Source: Polyangium sp. 6x1
GTDB lineage: Bacteria > Myxococcota_A > Polyangia > Polyangiales > Polyangiaceae
DNA length: 64,000 nucleotides
Assembly (NCBI RefSeq): GCF_029946515.1
Contig: NZ_JARZHH010000022.1
Span: 102,487 to 166,486, forward strand
Direction of reading: 5' to 3'
Both the position numbers and the translations under genes were made by a program. Positions 8,039-15,807 of this stretch are shown here, one piece after another; position 1 is the first letter of the stretch; every line of letters starts with the position of its first letter. A model generated the notes under the pieces. It made no database searches and was not told the origin of the DNA. It worked only from the letters and a program-made list of their open reading frames with translations.

Positions 8039-9595
8039 ATGATGGAGGCGGCGAAGCAGAGGCCCGTCGTGTTGTGCTTGCTCGACGGGCTCGGGGAGCG
8101 CGACGCGCGGGAAGGAAACGCGGTCCGGCTGGCGAAGGCCGAGGCGCTCGCGCGGCTCGGCGAGCAGTTCGGAAAGACGCACCTCCGGGCGAGCGGCGAG
8201 GCCGTGGGGCTCGGCGCGGGCAAGACCGGCGCAGGCGCGCTCGGGTACGAGGCGATCGGGACGGGCCGGACGCCGCGCCCTGCCCGCGCGCGGATCGACG
8301 AGGCGATCGCCGCGAAGAAGCTCTGGGCGAACAAGGTCATCGAGCGGGCGATGTGGATCGCCAACGATCGGAACTGCCGCATGCACCTCTTCGCGCCGAT
8401 CTCGGCGGACGGCGCACACGGGACGCTCGATCACCTGCGCACGATGGTGCGTGTGTGCGACGCGCACAACGTGAAGGTCGTGGTGCACGCGTTCCTCGAG
8501 GAGAAGGCCGCGGCGCCGCGGAGCGCGTGGAAGCTGCTCGAGCCGCTCGCCTTCGAGCTCGAAGACAAAGGCGTGATCGGGACGATCGCGGGGCAGTCGT
8601 ACGCGATGGATCGAAGCGGCCGCTGGGACCGCGTGCAGAAGGCCTACGAGGCGATCGTGCGCGGCGAGGCGAAGACGAAGGAGACGCCGTACGAGGCGCT
8701 GCAGGCCGCCTATCAGGCGAAGCTCACGGACGGGAACGTCGAGCCGACGCGGATCGGCGAGTACGAGGGGATGGTCGGTTCGTTCATGGCCGACTTCGCC
8801 TCGGGGCAGAGCGCGGGCTGGGCGTGGTTCGGCGAGGAAGCAGGGCTCGTCCTTTCGCACCGCGCGGATCGCATGGAGCAGCTCGCGGCGATGATGGTTC
8901 GTCGCAACGTACCGCCGGACGTCGAGGCGTTTTTGACGGATCGGAAGAAGCCCGTGTACGCGTTCGACGAGTTCGGTTTGCTCTCGCTCGTGGGGCTCGA
9001 TCCGGCGCTCGAGGTGTGGAGCGCGTTCCCGGACGAACCCCCGGAGGGCACGCTCGGCGACGCGATCGCGGCGGCCGGTTTGACGCAGCTTCGCATCGCG
9101 GAGGCGGACCGGGCGAGGCACGTGGCGCAAGGGTTCGACGGCGGTCGCAGGACGCGCAAGGCCGGCGAGGAGATCCGCGTCGTCGACGCGGCGAACATCG
9201 CGGAGACCGCGGCGCGCGCGATCCGCGAGGGGAGCCACGACGTGGTGATCGTGAGCCTCGCGGCGACGGATCACGCGGCGCACCGCGGCGACCTCGCGGC
9301 CGCGATCGAGGCCGTCGAGGCGGTGGACGCGGCGGTCGCGCAGATCGCGGCGGCGACGGAGGAGAAGGGCGGCGCGCTCTTCGTGGTGGGAACGCACGGC
9401 GGCTGCGAGGAGATGCTCGACGCAGAGGGCAAGCCGCGCGGCGGTCACACGACGAACCCGGTGCCGTTCGTCTCGACGCACCCACGCGGAAAACTCGCGG
9501 AGGGCGGGAGCCTCGCGGACGTGGCGAAGGTGGTGCTCGATGTGCTCGGGATCGAGGCGCCGAGCGGGATGACGGGGGAGCGCTCCCTGCGTTAG
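8039..9595 (+). CDS. Divergent paralogue of cofactor-independent phosphoglycerate mutase
   Basis: Protein of 518 residues that aligns along its length with GpmI-type mutase: CLLDGLG (D16), SADGAHG, QSYAMDRSGRWDRV, LSHRADR, the TDHAAHRGD segment and GGHTTNPVPF. Key residues are changed. The catalytic Ser of NSEVGH is Thr63 (GKTGAG), the substrate-binding GRDTPP is EKAAAP, the Arg of SGRYYAMDR is Gln, and the Asp of ADHGN is Thr (GTHGG). It is therefore unlikely to interconvert 2- and 3-phosphoglycerate normally. It could bind the substrate or metal as a regulator or have a new activity. Start ATG 8039 (second ATG at 8042). A kinase-like gene begins six bases after the stop. Confidence 0.8.
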   Translation: MMEAAKQRPVVLCLLDGLGERDAREGNAVRLAKAEALARLGEQFGKTHLRASGEAVGLGAGKTGAGALGYEAIGTGRTPRPARARIDEAIAAKKLWANKVIERAMWIANDRNCRMHLFAPISADGAHGTLDHLRTMVRVCDAHNVKVVVHAFLEEKAAAPRSAWKLLEPLAFELEDKGVIGTIAGQSYAMDRSGRWDRVQKAYEAIVRGEAKTKETPYEALQAAYQAKLTDGNVEPTRIGEYEGMVGSFMADFASGQSAGWAWFGEEAGLVLSHRADRMEQLAAMMVRRNVPPDVEAFLTDRKKPVYAFDEFGLLSLVGLDPALEVWSAFPDEPPEGTLGDAIAAAGLTQLRIAEADRARHVAQGFDGGRRTRKAGEEIRVVDAANIAETAARAIREGSHDVVIVSLAATDHAAHRGDLAAAIEAVEAVDAAVAQIAAATEEKGGALFVVGTHGGCEEMLDAEGKPRGGHTTNPVPFVSTHPRGKLAEGGSLADVAKVVLDVLGIEAPSGMTGERSLR

Positions 9596-9601
9596 GGGCT
9601 G

Positions 9602-10945
9602 GTGTTGCAGGCACAGATAGGGCCGTACCGGGTCCGGGAGAAGCTATCCGAAGGGGCGATCGCCACGCTCTACCGGGCCGAGCACGAGCGGCTCGGGCGC
9701 GTGGCGATCGTCAAGGCGCTGAAGGGGACGCTCGCGGAGGGGTCGCCGCTCGGCTCGGCGCTCGGGCGCGAGGCGCGGATCCTGGCGAAGATGGGGCACC
9801 CGTCGGTCGTGCGGTGCCTCGACGTGTCGCCGGGGTCGGGCGCGACGTGGGTGGCGCTCGAAGACGTGCCGGGGCCGCGGCTCGCGGCGGTGCTCGCGCG
9901 GACGAAGAAGCTGCCGCACGAGGTGGCGACGGCGATCGCGCTCGGCGTCGCGTCGGGGCTCGGGCACGCGCACGCGCGCGGGATCGTGCACCGGGACGTG
10001 CGGCCCGAGGGCATCGTGCTCGCGCCGGACGGGCGGAGCGTGCTCGTGGATTTCGGTGCGGCGATGGACGCGTCGGCGCCCGCCGCGCCGTCGCCGTTCG
10101 ACGGGAGCGAGCGGCTCTCCGGGCCGGAGTACGCGGCGCCGGAGCAGATCGTGGGGGAGCCGGCGAGCCCGCGATCGGACGTGTTTTCCCTGGGGGTCGT
10201 GCTCTACGAGATGCTCGCCGGGGCGCGGCCGTGGGACGAGGGCGCGGAGGGGCGCGACGAGCTCGCGCGGCGGGTGCGCAGCCAGGAGCCGAAGACGCTC
10301 GAGCGGCACGGGCTCGTGCTGCCGCGAGGGCTCTCGCGGATCGTGATGCGGTGCCTCGCCAAGCGGCCGGAGGATCGGTACGAGGACGGCGACGCGCTGG
10401 CCGAGGCGCTGGCCGAGGCGCTCGACGAGGCGACGCGGGATGCGTCGCGGAAGCTCGTGACGCGGGCGCTCGCGCTGTCGTTTCTGGGCGAGGAGATCGG
10501 CGAGGAGAAGGGGCGGAGGCAGCCGAAGAAGGGGCCGCCGCCCTTGCCGCTCGGGCCGCTCGCGCAGCGGCTCGCCGTGCTGTTCGGGCTCGTCGTGGTG
10601 GGCGCGGTGGTCGTGGAGGGGTTCGTCCGCGAGGAGGACGTGCCGGCCGAGCAGGCGAGCGAGGCGGACACGCCTGCGCGGGGGTACGTAAAAGTACTCG
10701 CGCGGCCGTGGGCCGAGGTGCTCGTCGACGGGCGTTACGTGGACGTGACGCCGATCGGGCGTCCGATCCCGGTCGTGCCGGGCCGGCATTACGTGACGTT
10801 CAAGCACCCGAACGCGCCGGACGAGAAGCGGGAGATCCGGGTTGGTTCCGGACAAACTGTTTTGCTGGACGTGACGATGCGGATCGAGCGGCGCGCCGCG
10901 CCCGCGGGGGCGGACGCGGGGACGGACGCGGCGGATTCACCCTGA
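9602..10945 (+). CDS. Ser/Thr kinase-like protein (probable pseudokinase) with PEGA-like tail
   Basis: Protein of 447 residues. The kinase-like domain spans about 9-280. The glycine loop is reduced (LSEGAIATLY), Lys is kept in VAIVK (K38), the catalytic loop reads HRDVRPEG (130-137) where active kinases have HRDLKPEN, DFG is intact (150-152) and AAPE is present. Catalytic Asp is present, but the assisting Lys is Arg and the Mg-binding Asn is Gly. A membrane helix (about 318-340) and an outer PEGA-like beta domain (about 360-425) follow. It may act as a membrane-bound sensor or scaffold with weak or no kinase activity. GTG start 9602 is six bases after the mutase-like stop. Its 3' end overlaps the convergent YkgJ-type gene by nine bases. 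Confidence 0.85.
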   Translation: MLQAQIGPYRVREKLSEGAIATLYRAEHERLGRVAIVKALKGTLAEGSPLGSALGREARILAKMGHPSVVRCLDVSPGSGATWVALEDVPGPRLAAVLARTKKLPHEVATAIALGVASGLGHAHARGIVHRDVRPEGIVLAPDGRSVLVDFGAAMDASAPAAPSPFDGSERLSGPEYAAPEQIVGEPASPRSDVFSLGVVLYEMLAGARPWDEGAEGRDELARRVRSQEPKTLERHGLVLPRGLSRIVMRCLAKRPEDRYEDGDALAEALAEALDEATRDASRKLVTRALALSFLGEEIGEEKGRRQPKKGPPPLPLGPLAQRLAVLFGLVVVGAVVVEGFVREEDVPAEQASEADTPARGYVKVLARPWAEVLVDGRYVDVTPIGRPIPVVPGRHYVTFKHPNAPDEKREIRVGSGQTVLLDVTMRIERRAAPAGADAGTDAADSP

Positions 10946-11302
10946 GCGGTTTTTCCGGACGAGCGCTTCGAGCGCGAGCGGCGGGCGGTCCTGCTTCGTG
11001 CTGAGCTCGCCGAGGCAGGCGGAGGTGCCGCGGTCGAGGGAGCGGCAGGCGTCCGGGCGCATGGGATAGATGGAGCAGACGAAGCGGCGCGTCTCCGGGT
11101 CGGGGATGAGCGCGGCGCAATGGCCGTCCTCGATGCGCATGTAGCAGCGATTGCCGATGAACTCGGTGCGCGCGCGGGCGTCGTCATCCATGCGGTCGTA
11201 ATCGACGCCGAAGACGCGGATGTACTCGGGCAGCTCGGAGAAGCAGCAGGTGCCGCAGAGCAGGCAATCGGAGGGGACGGCGGGGAGCGGGCGGGATGGC
11301 AT
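10937..11302 (-). CDS. YkgJ-family cysteine-cluster protein
   Basis: Small protein of 121 residues with CLLCGTCC (13-20) near the N-terminus and further conserved Cys residues (NRCYMR, HCAAL, FVCSIYPMRPDACR, SACLG). This is the pattern of the zinc/iron-chelating CxxCxCC family. The molecular role of the family is not established. I chose ATG 11302 because the protein then starts just ahead of the conserved cluster; the frame continues upstream only across the end of the next gene, which stops at 11314. Its last nine bases overlap the end of the kinase-like gene. Confidence 0.8.
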   Translation of the reverse strand: MPSRPLPAVPSDCLLCGTCCFSELPEYIRVFGVDYDRMDDDARARTEFIGNRCYMRIEDGHCAALIPDPETRRFVCSIYPMRPDACRSLDRGTSACLGELSTKQDRPPLALEALVRKNRSG

Positions 11303-11313
11303 GGGGAAAGGAG

Positions 11314-12177
11314 TCACTGTTCGCACGTGCCGGATTTGCAGGAGAGGCCGGCCTGGCAGTCTCCGGGGACGAGGCAGCCGACGCCCTCCGTGCACGTCTT
11401 GGGGTTTGGCATGTCCTTGGCGCAAACGCCACCGCAGTCGGTGCCGGTCTCATCGCCGTCGCGGACCGTATCGCTGCAGGACGGCGCCTGGCATACACCG
11501 CCAAAACATACACCGTCCCCTTCGCAATCGGCGCGCTTCGTGCAGCCCTTACCGGCCCCACAAGGGACGCAGGGACCGCCACAATCCATGTCCGTCTCGC
11601 CGTTGGCGGTGTCCGTAGCTCCATTCGAGCAATACGTGGGGACGCACTTCCCGATGTCCGTCGCGCACTTCATGCCGTTGCACTGGATGTCTTCCGTGCA
11701 CTCGATGCACTTGAAGGCGCTGCACAGGCCGCCGGTCTTCCCCCACTTCGTCGTACACGATTCGGTGGTGGGCTGCGGGTTCTCCCACGCGCTGCATCCA
11801 TCCATGTAGCACGGGTTCCCCCAGTCGTAGACGTCGCTCGGGGCATCGGCCAGCGTGAGGGCGCCCGACGCGTCGCACTCCCGCTGCTTGCAATCACCGT
11901 ACACCTGCGCGCCGATGGCAGTGCCTGGCATGTTCACGGTCGCATATACGCACATTCCCTGGCTGTTGCACGAGCCGCCCACCCGGCATTCGCTGTCCGG
12001 GCACTCGGCGTTCGTCGTACACTCCGCCGTGCCGCCGGCGCCTCCCGCGCCGCCCATGCCCCCCACCCCACCCGCGCCGCCCGTCCCGCCGGCACCGGGC
12101 GCCACAAGGTCCGGCGCGCACGCCGCCGCGACGAAAGAAATCGAAAGCCCAAGAAACCCAAAGACATGCCGATGCAT
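11314..12177 (-). CDS. Cys-rich repeat lipoprotein, copy 1 of a duplicated pair
   Basis: Protein of 287 residues. A signal sequence ends in a lipobox VAAAC (C20-21), a Gly/Ala-rich linker follows (about 30-52), then a Cys-rich body with modules of the form C-x-D-x3-[ND]-G-x-E-T-x2-DCGG-x-C, here near NGETDMDCGGPC and DGDETGTDCGGVC. This module is common in myxobacterial surface lipoproteins; function unknown. ATG 12177 is preferred over the adjacent GTG 12180 because GGAGG lies five bases before the ATG. It is about 93 % identical over 397 bases to the gene at 14594-15490. Confidence 0.85.
   Translation of the reverse strand: MHRHVFGFLGLSISFVAAACAPDLVAPGAGGTGGAGGVGGMGGAGGAGGTAECTTNAECPDSECRVGGSCNSQGMCVYATVNMPGTAIGAQVYGDCKQRECDASGALTLADAPSDVYDWGNPCYMDGCSAWENPQPTTESCTTKWGKTGGLCSAFKCIECTEDIQCNGMKCATDIGKCVPTYCSNGATDTANGETDMDCGGPCVPCGAGKGCTKRADCEGDGVCFGGVCQAPSCSDTVRDGDETGTDCGGVCAKDMPNPKTCTEGVGCLVPGDCQAGLSCKSGTCEQ
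11559..11955. repeat. 397-bp direct repeat, copy 1
   Basis: Ungapped match to 14839-15235, with about 27 mismatches counted by eye (roughly 93 % identity). The first 200 bases carry only about five mismatches. It lies within the Cys-rich lipoprotein gene and marks a recent duplication or gene conversion. Confidence 0.85.
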
Positions 12178-12221
12178 CACCGCCTCCGGGCGGGATCCTA
12201 GGCGATGTCTTTCGAGGTCGG

Positions 12222-12260
12222 AAGAAAAACGCCGGCGCGTGACGAAATCACGCGCCGGCG
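12222..12260 (-). terminator. Rho-independent terminator of a Cys-rich lipoprotein gene
   Basis: Perfect 13-bp stem 12230-12242/12248-12260 with a five-base loop. On the minus strand it is followed by GTTTTTCTTC. It lies directly after the stop of the gene at 12268-13227. Confidence 0.85.
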
Positions 12261-12267
12261 TAGGGGA

Positions 12268-13227
12268 TCACTTGCAGGGATCGCACATGGGACCGCCGCA
12301 ATCGATGCCGGTCTCCTCACCATTTTGCAGGGCGTCCGTGCAGCTCGGCGCGGCGCAGAAGACGTCCATGCAGACGCCGCTCTGGCAGTCCGTCGGGAGC
12401 TGGCAGCCCTCGTCCGTGGCGCAGGGCGGGCAATCGGCGCCGCCGCAATCATAGCCGGTCTCGTTACCGTTCTTCACGGTGTCCGTGCAGGTCGGCGCGG
12501 CGCACATGCCGCCCGTGCAGACGCCGCTCTTGCATTGCGAGCCGTTCGTGCAGGTCTTGCCGTCCTCGCAGGGGAGGCAATTGCCACCGCAATCGACGTC
12601 GCCCTCGCCCGGGTTCTTGATCCCGTTGCTGCAGTTGATGCCGACGCAGACGCCCTGCATGCACATCTGGTTGCCGCTGAAACAGCCCTGCACGCCGTCG
12701 ATGCATTGCACGCACTGGCCCGTGTCGTTGCAGATGCCCGCCGCGGAGCAGAGGAAGCCCTGCGTCTGGACGTTGTGCAGCGCGACGCCCTCGGCGCAGA
12801 CGTCGTCGGTGCACTCGTTGCCGTCGTTGTAGACGTCGTCGTCGTTGTTGACGGGCGCCGGCTGCGCGTTCGCGTCACATCGCATTTCCTGGCAATCGCC
12901 GTAGACCTGCGACGGCAGCGGCGTGCCCTCCGGCTGCAGGGCCTTGCGGACACACTTGCCCGACTCGCACGCGGGCTCGCCGCAGAAGTTCGCCGTGCCC
13001 TCGTTCGTGCAGTCCGCCGGCGTCGTGCACTCGGGGGACACACCGCCACCCGCGCCGCCCATGCCACCCGTGCTGCCGCCGCCGCCCGCGCCGCCGCCGC
13101 CCGCCGCGCCGCTCGACGAGCTCGACGTCGGGTTGTTGGAGCTGGGTTCATCCCCACAGCCGACCGCGGACGCCGCAATCGTCGCGCCGAGGATACAAGC
13201 GATCATCCAAGCTCGTTCGATTCTCAT
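12268..13227 (-). CDS. Cys-rich repeat lipoprotein with four DCGG modules
   Basis: Protein of 319 residues. Signal sequence with lipobox SAVGC, Ser/Gly-rich linker, then about 30 Cys in repeated modules: NPGEGDVDCGGNC, NGNETGYDCGGADC and NGEETGIDCGGPMC, separated by CQLPTDCQSGVC-like spacers. Likely anchored in the outer membrane or exposed at the cell surface, rigid through disulfides; function unknown. I start at ATG 13227 because the signal peptide begins there and GGAGGA lies upstream; the longer frame adds only charged residues without a site. Second of four tandem relatives, with its own terminator, so probably a separate transcript. Confidence 0.85.
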   Translation of the reverse strand: MRIERAWMIACILGATIAASAVGCGDEPSSNNPTSSSSSGAAGGGGAGGGGSTGGMGGAGGGVSPECTTPADCTNEGTANFCGEPACESGKCVRKALQPEGTPLPSQVYGDCQEMRCDANAQPAPVNNDDDVYNDGNECTDDVCAEGVALHNVQTQGFLCSAAGICNDTGQCVQCIDGVQGCFSGNQMCMQGVCVGINCSNGIKNPGEGDVDCGGNCLPCEDGKTCTNGSQCKSGVCTGGMCAAPTCTDTVKNGNETGYDCGGADCPPCATDEGCQLPTDCQSGVCMDVFCAAPSCTDALQNGEETGIDCGGPMCDPCK

Positions 13228-13307
13228 GGCAAAGCATTCCTCCCGGGCCGCGTCGCCCGCGGCTCTCTCGACGCCGAGGCGCGAGCCCCCGCGCGCGCGC
13301 CTTCCGG

Positions 13308-13353
13308 AAAAGAAACGCGCGCCCTCGCCGACGGGAGGCCGCCTGCGAGGGCG
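13308..13353 (-). terminator. Probable terminator after the third Cys-rich gene
   Basis: Nine-bp stem CGCCCTCGC/GCGAGGGCG (13320-13328 with 13345-13353), followed on the minus strand by GCGTTTCTTTT. It lies about 95 bases beyond the stop of the gene at 13447-14481 and ahead of the next gene. Confidence 0.6.
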
Positions 13354-13446
13354 TGAGGGCTCGGACCTTGGTTTACGTCCGTGACAGTTGAACGGCTGCA
13401 CGATAGCGCAAGAGGCCAGCGCGCGGGGTGGAGATTCGCGCGCGGC

Positions 13447-14481
13447 TCAGGGCTCGGAGCATTTCGCCTTGCAGGTGCCGCCGCAGTCGACGCCGCCCTC
13501 GGCGCCGTTCTGGGTGGCGTCGGAGCAGGTGGCCGCCGCGCACTTCGCGCCCTGGCAGACGCCCGTGGCGCAGTCCTCGGGGACCTTGCACCCGGACCCG
13601 ACGCTGGTCGGCGGGCACGTCGGGCCGCCGAAGTCGGGGGAGGTCTCGGCGCCGTTCAAGGAGCCGTCGGTGCACGACGCCGCCGAGCACGTCTTCGCGG
13701 CGGGATCACAGACGGCCTCGATGCAGTCGAGCGGCCCGTTGCAGACGCCGCCGACGTCGCAGGGCGCGCAGGCGGTGCCGCCGCAGTCGATGTCGGTCTC
13801 GCTGCCGTTCTTCACGCCGTCCTTGCACGTCATCGGCACGCACTTGTTGACGGCGACGTCGAGCGTCTCGATGTCCTTGTAATTCTTCGCCTCGACGCAG
13901 GTGCTGCCGTTCGGGCATTCATTGGCGGGGCCACCGACGTTGCAGCGCACGCACTGGCCGGCGTCGTTGCATTTGACGTTGTTGCCGCAGGAGAAGCCGG
14001 CCTCCTGGTTGATGTGCTGCATCTCCCCGTTCATGCACGTGTCGAGCGTGCAGGGGTTGCCGTCGTCGTACCGGTCGTTCGTGTCCTCGATCTGCATGAC
14101 GCCGCCGTTCGCGTCACACACGGCGCGCTTGCAGTCGCCATACGTCTGGCTGTCGAGGACGACGCCTTCCTGCAGGAGGACGATCATTCCACAGGCGCCC
14201 CCGTCGCAGGTGCGGACGCCACAGGGGGAGTCGATGCCGGGGCACTCGGAGCGCACGCAGGTGTCCCCGCTGCCCCCGCCCGTGCTCGAGCCGCCGGCCG
14301 TGCCGCCCGTGCCGCCGCCACCCACGCCGCCCACGCCGCCCGCGCCGCCCACGCCGCCGCCCGCGCCGCCGGTGCCCGAGCCGCTCGGGTTGCCCGGGTT
14401 CGGGTCGGTCCCGCAAGCCGCTGCCAAAGAAGACAGCCCCGCGATCAAGAGGGGCCAAATCCAAGCTCGTCCGATTTGCAT
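13447..14481 (-). CDS. Cys-rich repeat lipoprotein
   Basis: Protein of 344 residues. The signal sequence ends in lipobox LAAAC, a long Gly-rich linker follows (about 30-70), and then Cys-rich modules including NGSETDIDCGGTAC and NGAEGGVDCGGTC. One module reads NGAETSPDFGGPTC, where the central Cys is Phe. ATG 14481 has GGAGGAG nine bases upstream. It is more distant from the duplicated outer pair than those are from each other. Role unknown; myxobacterial proteins of this build are presumed surface or spore/predation components, which is inference. Confidence 0.85.
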   Translation of the reverse strand: MQIGRAWIWPLLIAGLSSLAAACGTDPNPGNPSGSGTGGAGGGVGGAGGVGGVGGGGTGGTAGGSSTGGGSGDTCVRSECPGIDSPCGVRTCDGGACGMIVLLQEGVVLDSQTYGDCKRAVCDANGGVMQIEDTNDRYDDGNPCTLDTCMNGEMQHINQEAGFSCGNNVKCNDAGQCVRCNVGGPANECPNGSTCVEAKNYKDIETLDVAVNKCVPMTCKDGVKNGSETDIDCGGTACAPCDVGGVCNGPLDCIEAVCDPAAKTCSAASCTDGSLNGAETSPDFGGPTCPPTSVGSGCKVPEDCATGVCQGAKCAAATCSDATQNGAEGGVDCGGTCKAKCSEP

Positions 14482-14537
14482 GTTTCGAAGCTCCTCCACG
14501 CCGAACGCGGCGTCCTCAATCGTTCACCTGGGAGCGA

Positions 14538-14576
14538 GAAGCCCCGCGCCTACGCCCTCCCGGACGGCGGGGCTTC
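14538..14576. other. Hairpin between two Cys-rich genes
   Basis: Ten-bp perfect stem GAAGCCCCGC/GCGGGGCTTC with a 19-base loop, downstream of the gene at 14594-15490 on the minus strand. There is no T-tract, so it could be a weak terminator or an RNA-stabilising hairpin. Confidence 0.35.
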
Positions 14577-14593
14577 CACGCAAGACGAGTTCC

Positions 14594-15490
14594 CTATTTC
14601 TCGCAACTGCCATTTTTGCACGACAAACCGGCCTGGCAATCGTCGGGGACGAGGCAACCAACGCCTTCGGGGCACTTCTTCGGGTCCGCCATATCCTTGG
14701 CGCAGGTCCCGCCGCAATCCGGGCCGGTCTCGTCGCCAGTCTTCAGCGTATCCTTGCAGGTCGGCACCTGGCATACATTGCCCATACATACCCCTTCCCC
14801 TTCGCAATCGGTGCGCTTCGTGCAGGCCTTACCGGCCACACAAGGGACGCAGGGACCGCCACAATCCATGTCCGTCTCGCCGTTGGCGGTGTCCGCAGCT
14901 CCATTCGAGCAATGCGTGGGGACGCACTTCCCGATGTCCGTCGCGCACTTCATGCCGTTGCACTGGCTGTCTTCCGTGCACTCGATGCACTTGAGGGCGC
15001 TGCACAGGCCGCCGGTCTTCCCCCACTTCGTCGTGCACGGCTCGGCGGTGGACTGCGGGTTCGTCCACGCGCTGCATCCATCCGCGTAGCACGGGTTCCC
15101 CCAGTCGTAGATGTCGCTCGGGGCATCGGCCTGCGTGATCGTGCCCGAGAGGTCGCACTCCCGCTGCTTGCAATCGCCGTACACCTGCGCGCCGATGGGC
15201 GTGCCTGGCATGTGCACGGTCGCATAGAGACACATGTCGTTGTTGCACGTGCCGCCAATCCGGCATTCGCTGTCCGCGCAGTCGCCGTTGTCGGTGCAAC
15301 CCGACATGCCGCCGTCGCCTGCACTGCCGCCGTTGCCGCTGCCGCCCATCCCGCCGCCGGTTCCGCCGTTGCCGCCGCTGTCGGACGACTTGTTGTACGT
15401 ATAGACGTCGAACTCGACGCACCCCGCCGGCACGGAGAGAGCGGATGCGAGAGCGAGCGGAACGACCAAGAGCCAAGACATTCGGTTCAT
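14594..15490 (-). CDS. Cys-rich repeat lipoprotein, copy 2 of a duplicated pair
   Basis: Protein of 298 residues. The signal sequence ends in a VPAGC-like lipobox, followed by a Ser/Gly-rich linker and a Cys-rich body nearly identical to the gene at 11314-12177 over its middle (CIECTEDSQCNGMKC, NGETDMDCGGPC). GGGAGAAG six bases before ATG 15490 supports the start. The signal and linker regions differ strongly from copy 1 while the Cys-rich core is conserved, so the core is what was recently duplicated or converted. It is the first gene of the four-gene minus-strand row and is divergent to the MoxR gene. Confidence 0.85.
   Translation of the reverse strand: MNRMSWLLVVPLALASALSVPAGCVEFDVYTYNKSSDSGGNGGTGGGMGGSGNGGSAGDGGMSGCTDNGDCADSECRIGGTCNNDMCLYATVHMPGTPIGAQVYGDCKQRECDLSGTITQADAPSDIYDWGNPCYADGCSAWTNPQSTAEPCTTKWGKTGGLCSALKCIECTEDSQCNGMKCATDIGKCVPTHCSNGAADTANGETDMDCGGPCVPCVAGKACTKRTDCEGEGVCMGNVCQVPTCKDTLKTGDETGPDCGGTCAKDMADPKKCPEGVGCLVPDDCQAGLSCKNGSCEK
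14839..15235. repeat. 397-bp direct repeat, copy 2
   Basis: Partner of 11559-11955: same length, no gaps, about 93 % identical by eye. Both copies are in the same orientation, about 3.3 kb apart, with two more distant relatives between them. Confidence 0.85.
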
Positions 15491-15807
15491 CGATGGCTTC
15501 TCCCTGCCCCGCCCGGCGCCCGCAGGCGCACGGCAGGCCAGCCCGGGCAGTTCGTTAGGAAGGTGCCCCGCCGAAGGCGCGAAGGCCGAAGGTCGGCCGT
15601 CACGCAGTAGGCTTGCCCGGGCAGTTCGTCGGGACACGTCGCAGACGATGGTAGCGAATCGGGCTCGGCAACGCGAGCCTCCGGCGAACTTCGAGCCGGG
15701 ATCCGGCGCAACGGCGGCAAGACCACGAGGGCACCCCGTTTCACCGCGTCGCGAGGGCCGCACGGGAGACGGGCCGGATTGACGCGGTGAATGCGCCCAG
15801 GTAGCGC
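15491..15807. other. Divergent intergenic region with a repeated GCCCGGGCAGTTCGT motif
   Basis: This 317-base region separates the minus-strand Cys-rich gene from the plus-strand MoxR gene. The 15-base word GCCCGGGCAGTTCGT occurs at 15541-15555 and again at 15615-15629, 74 bases apart; each contains the palindrome GCCCGGGC. Paired sites like these between divergent genes could bind a regulator. I see no gene and no clear sigma-70 promoter. Confidence 0.5.
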
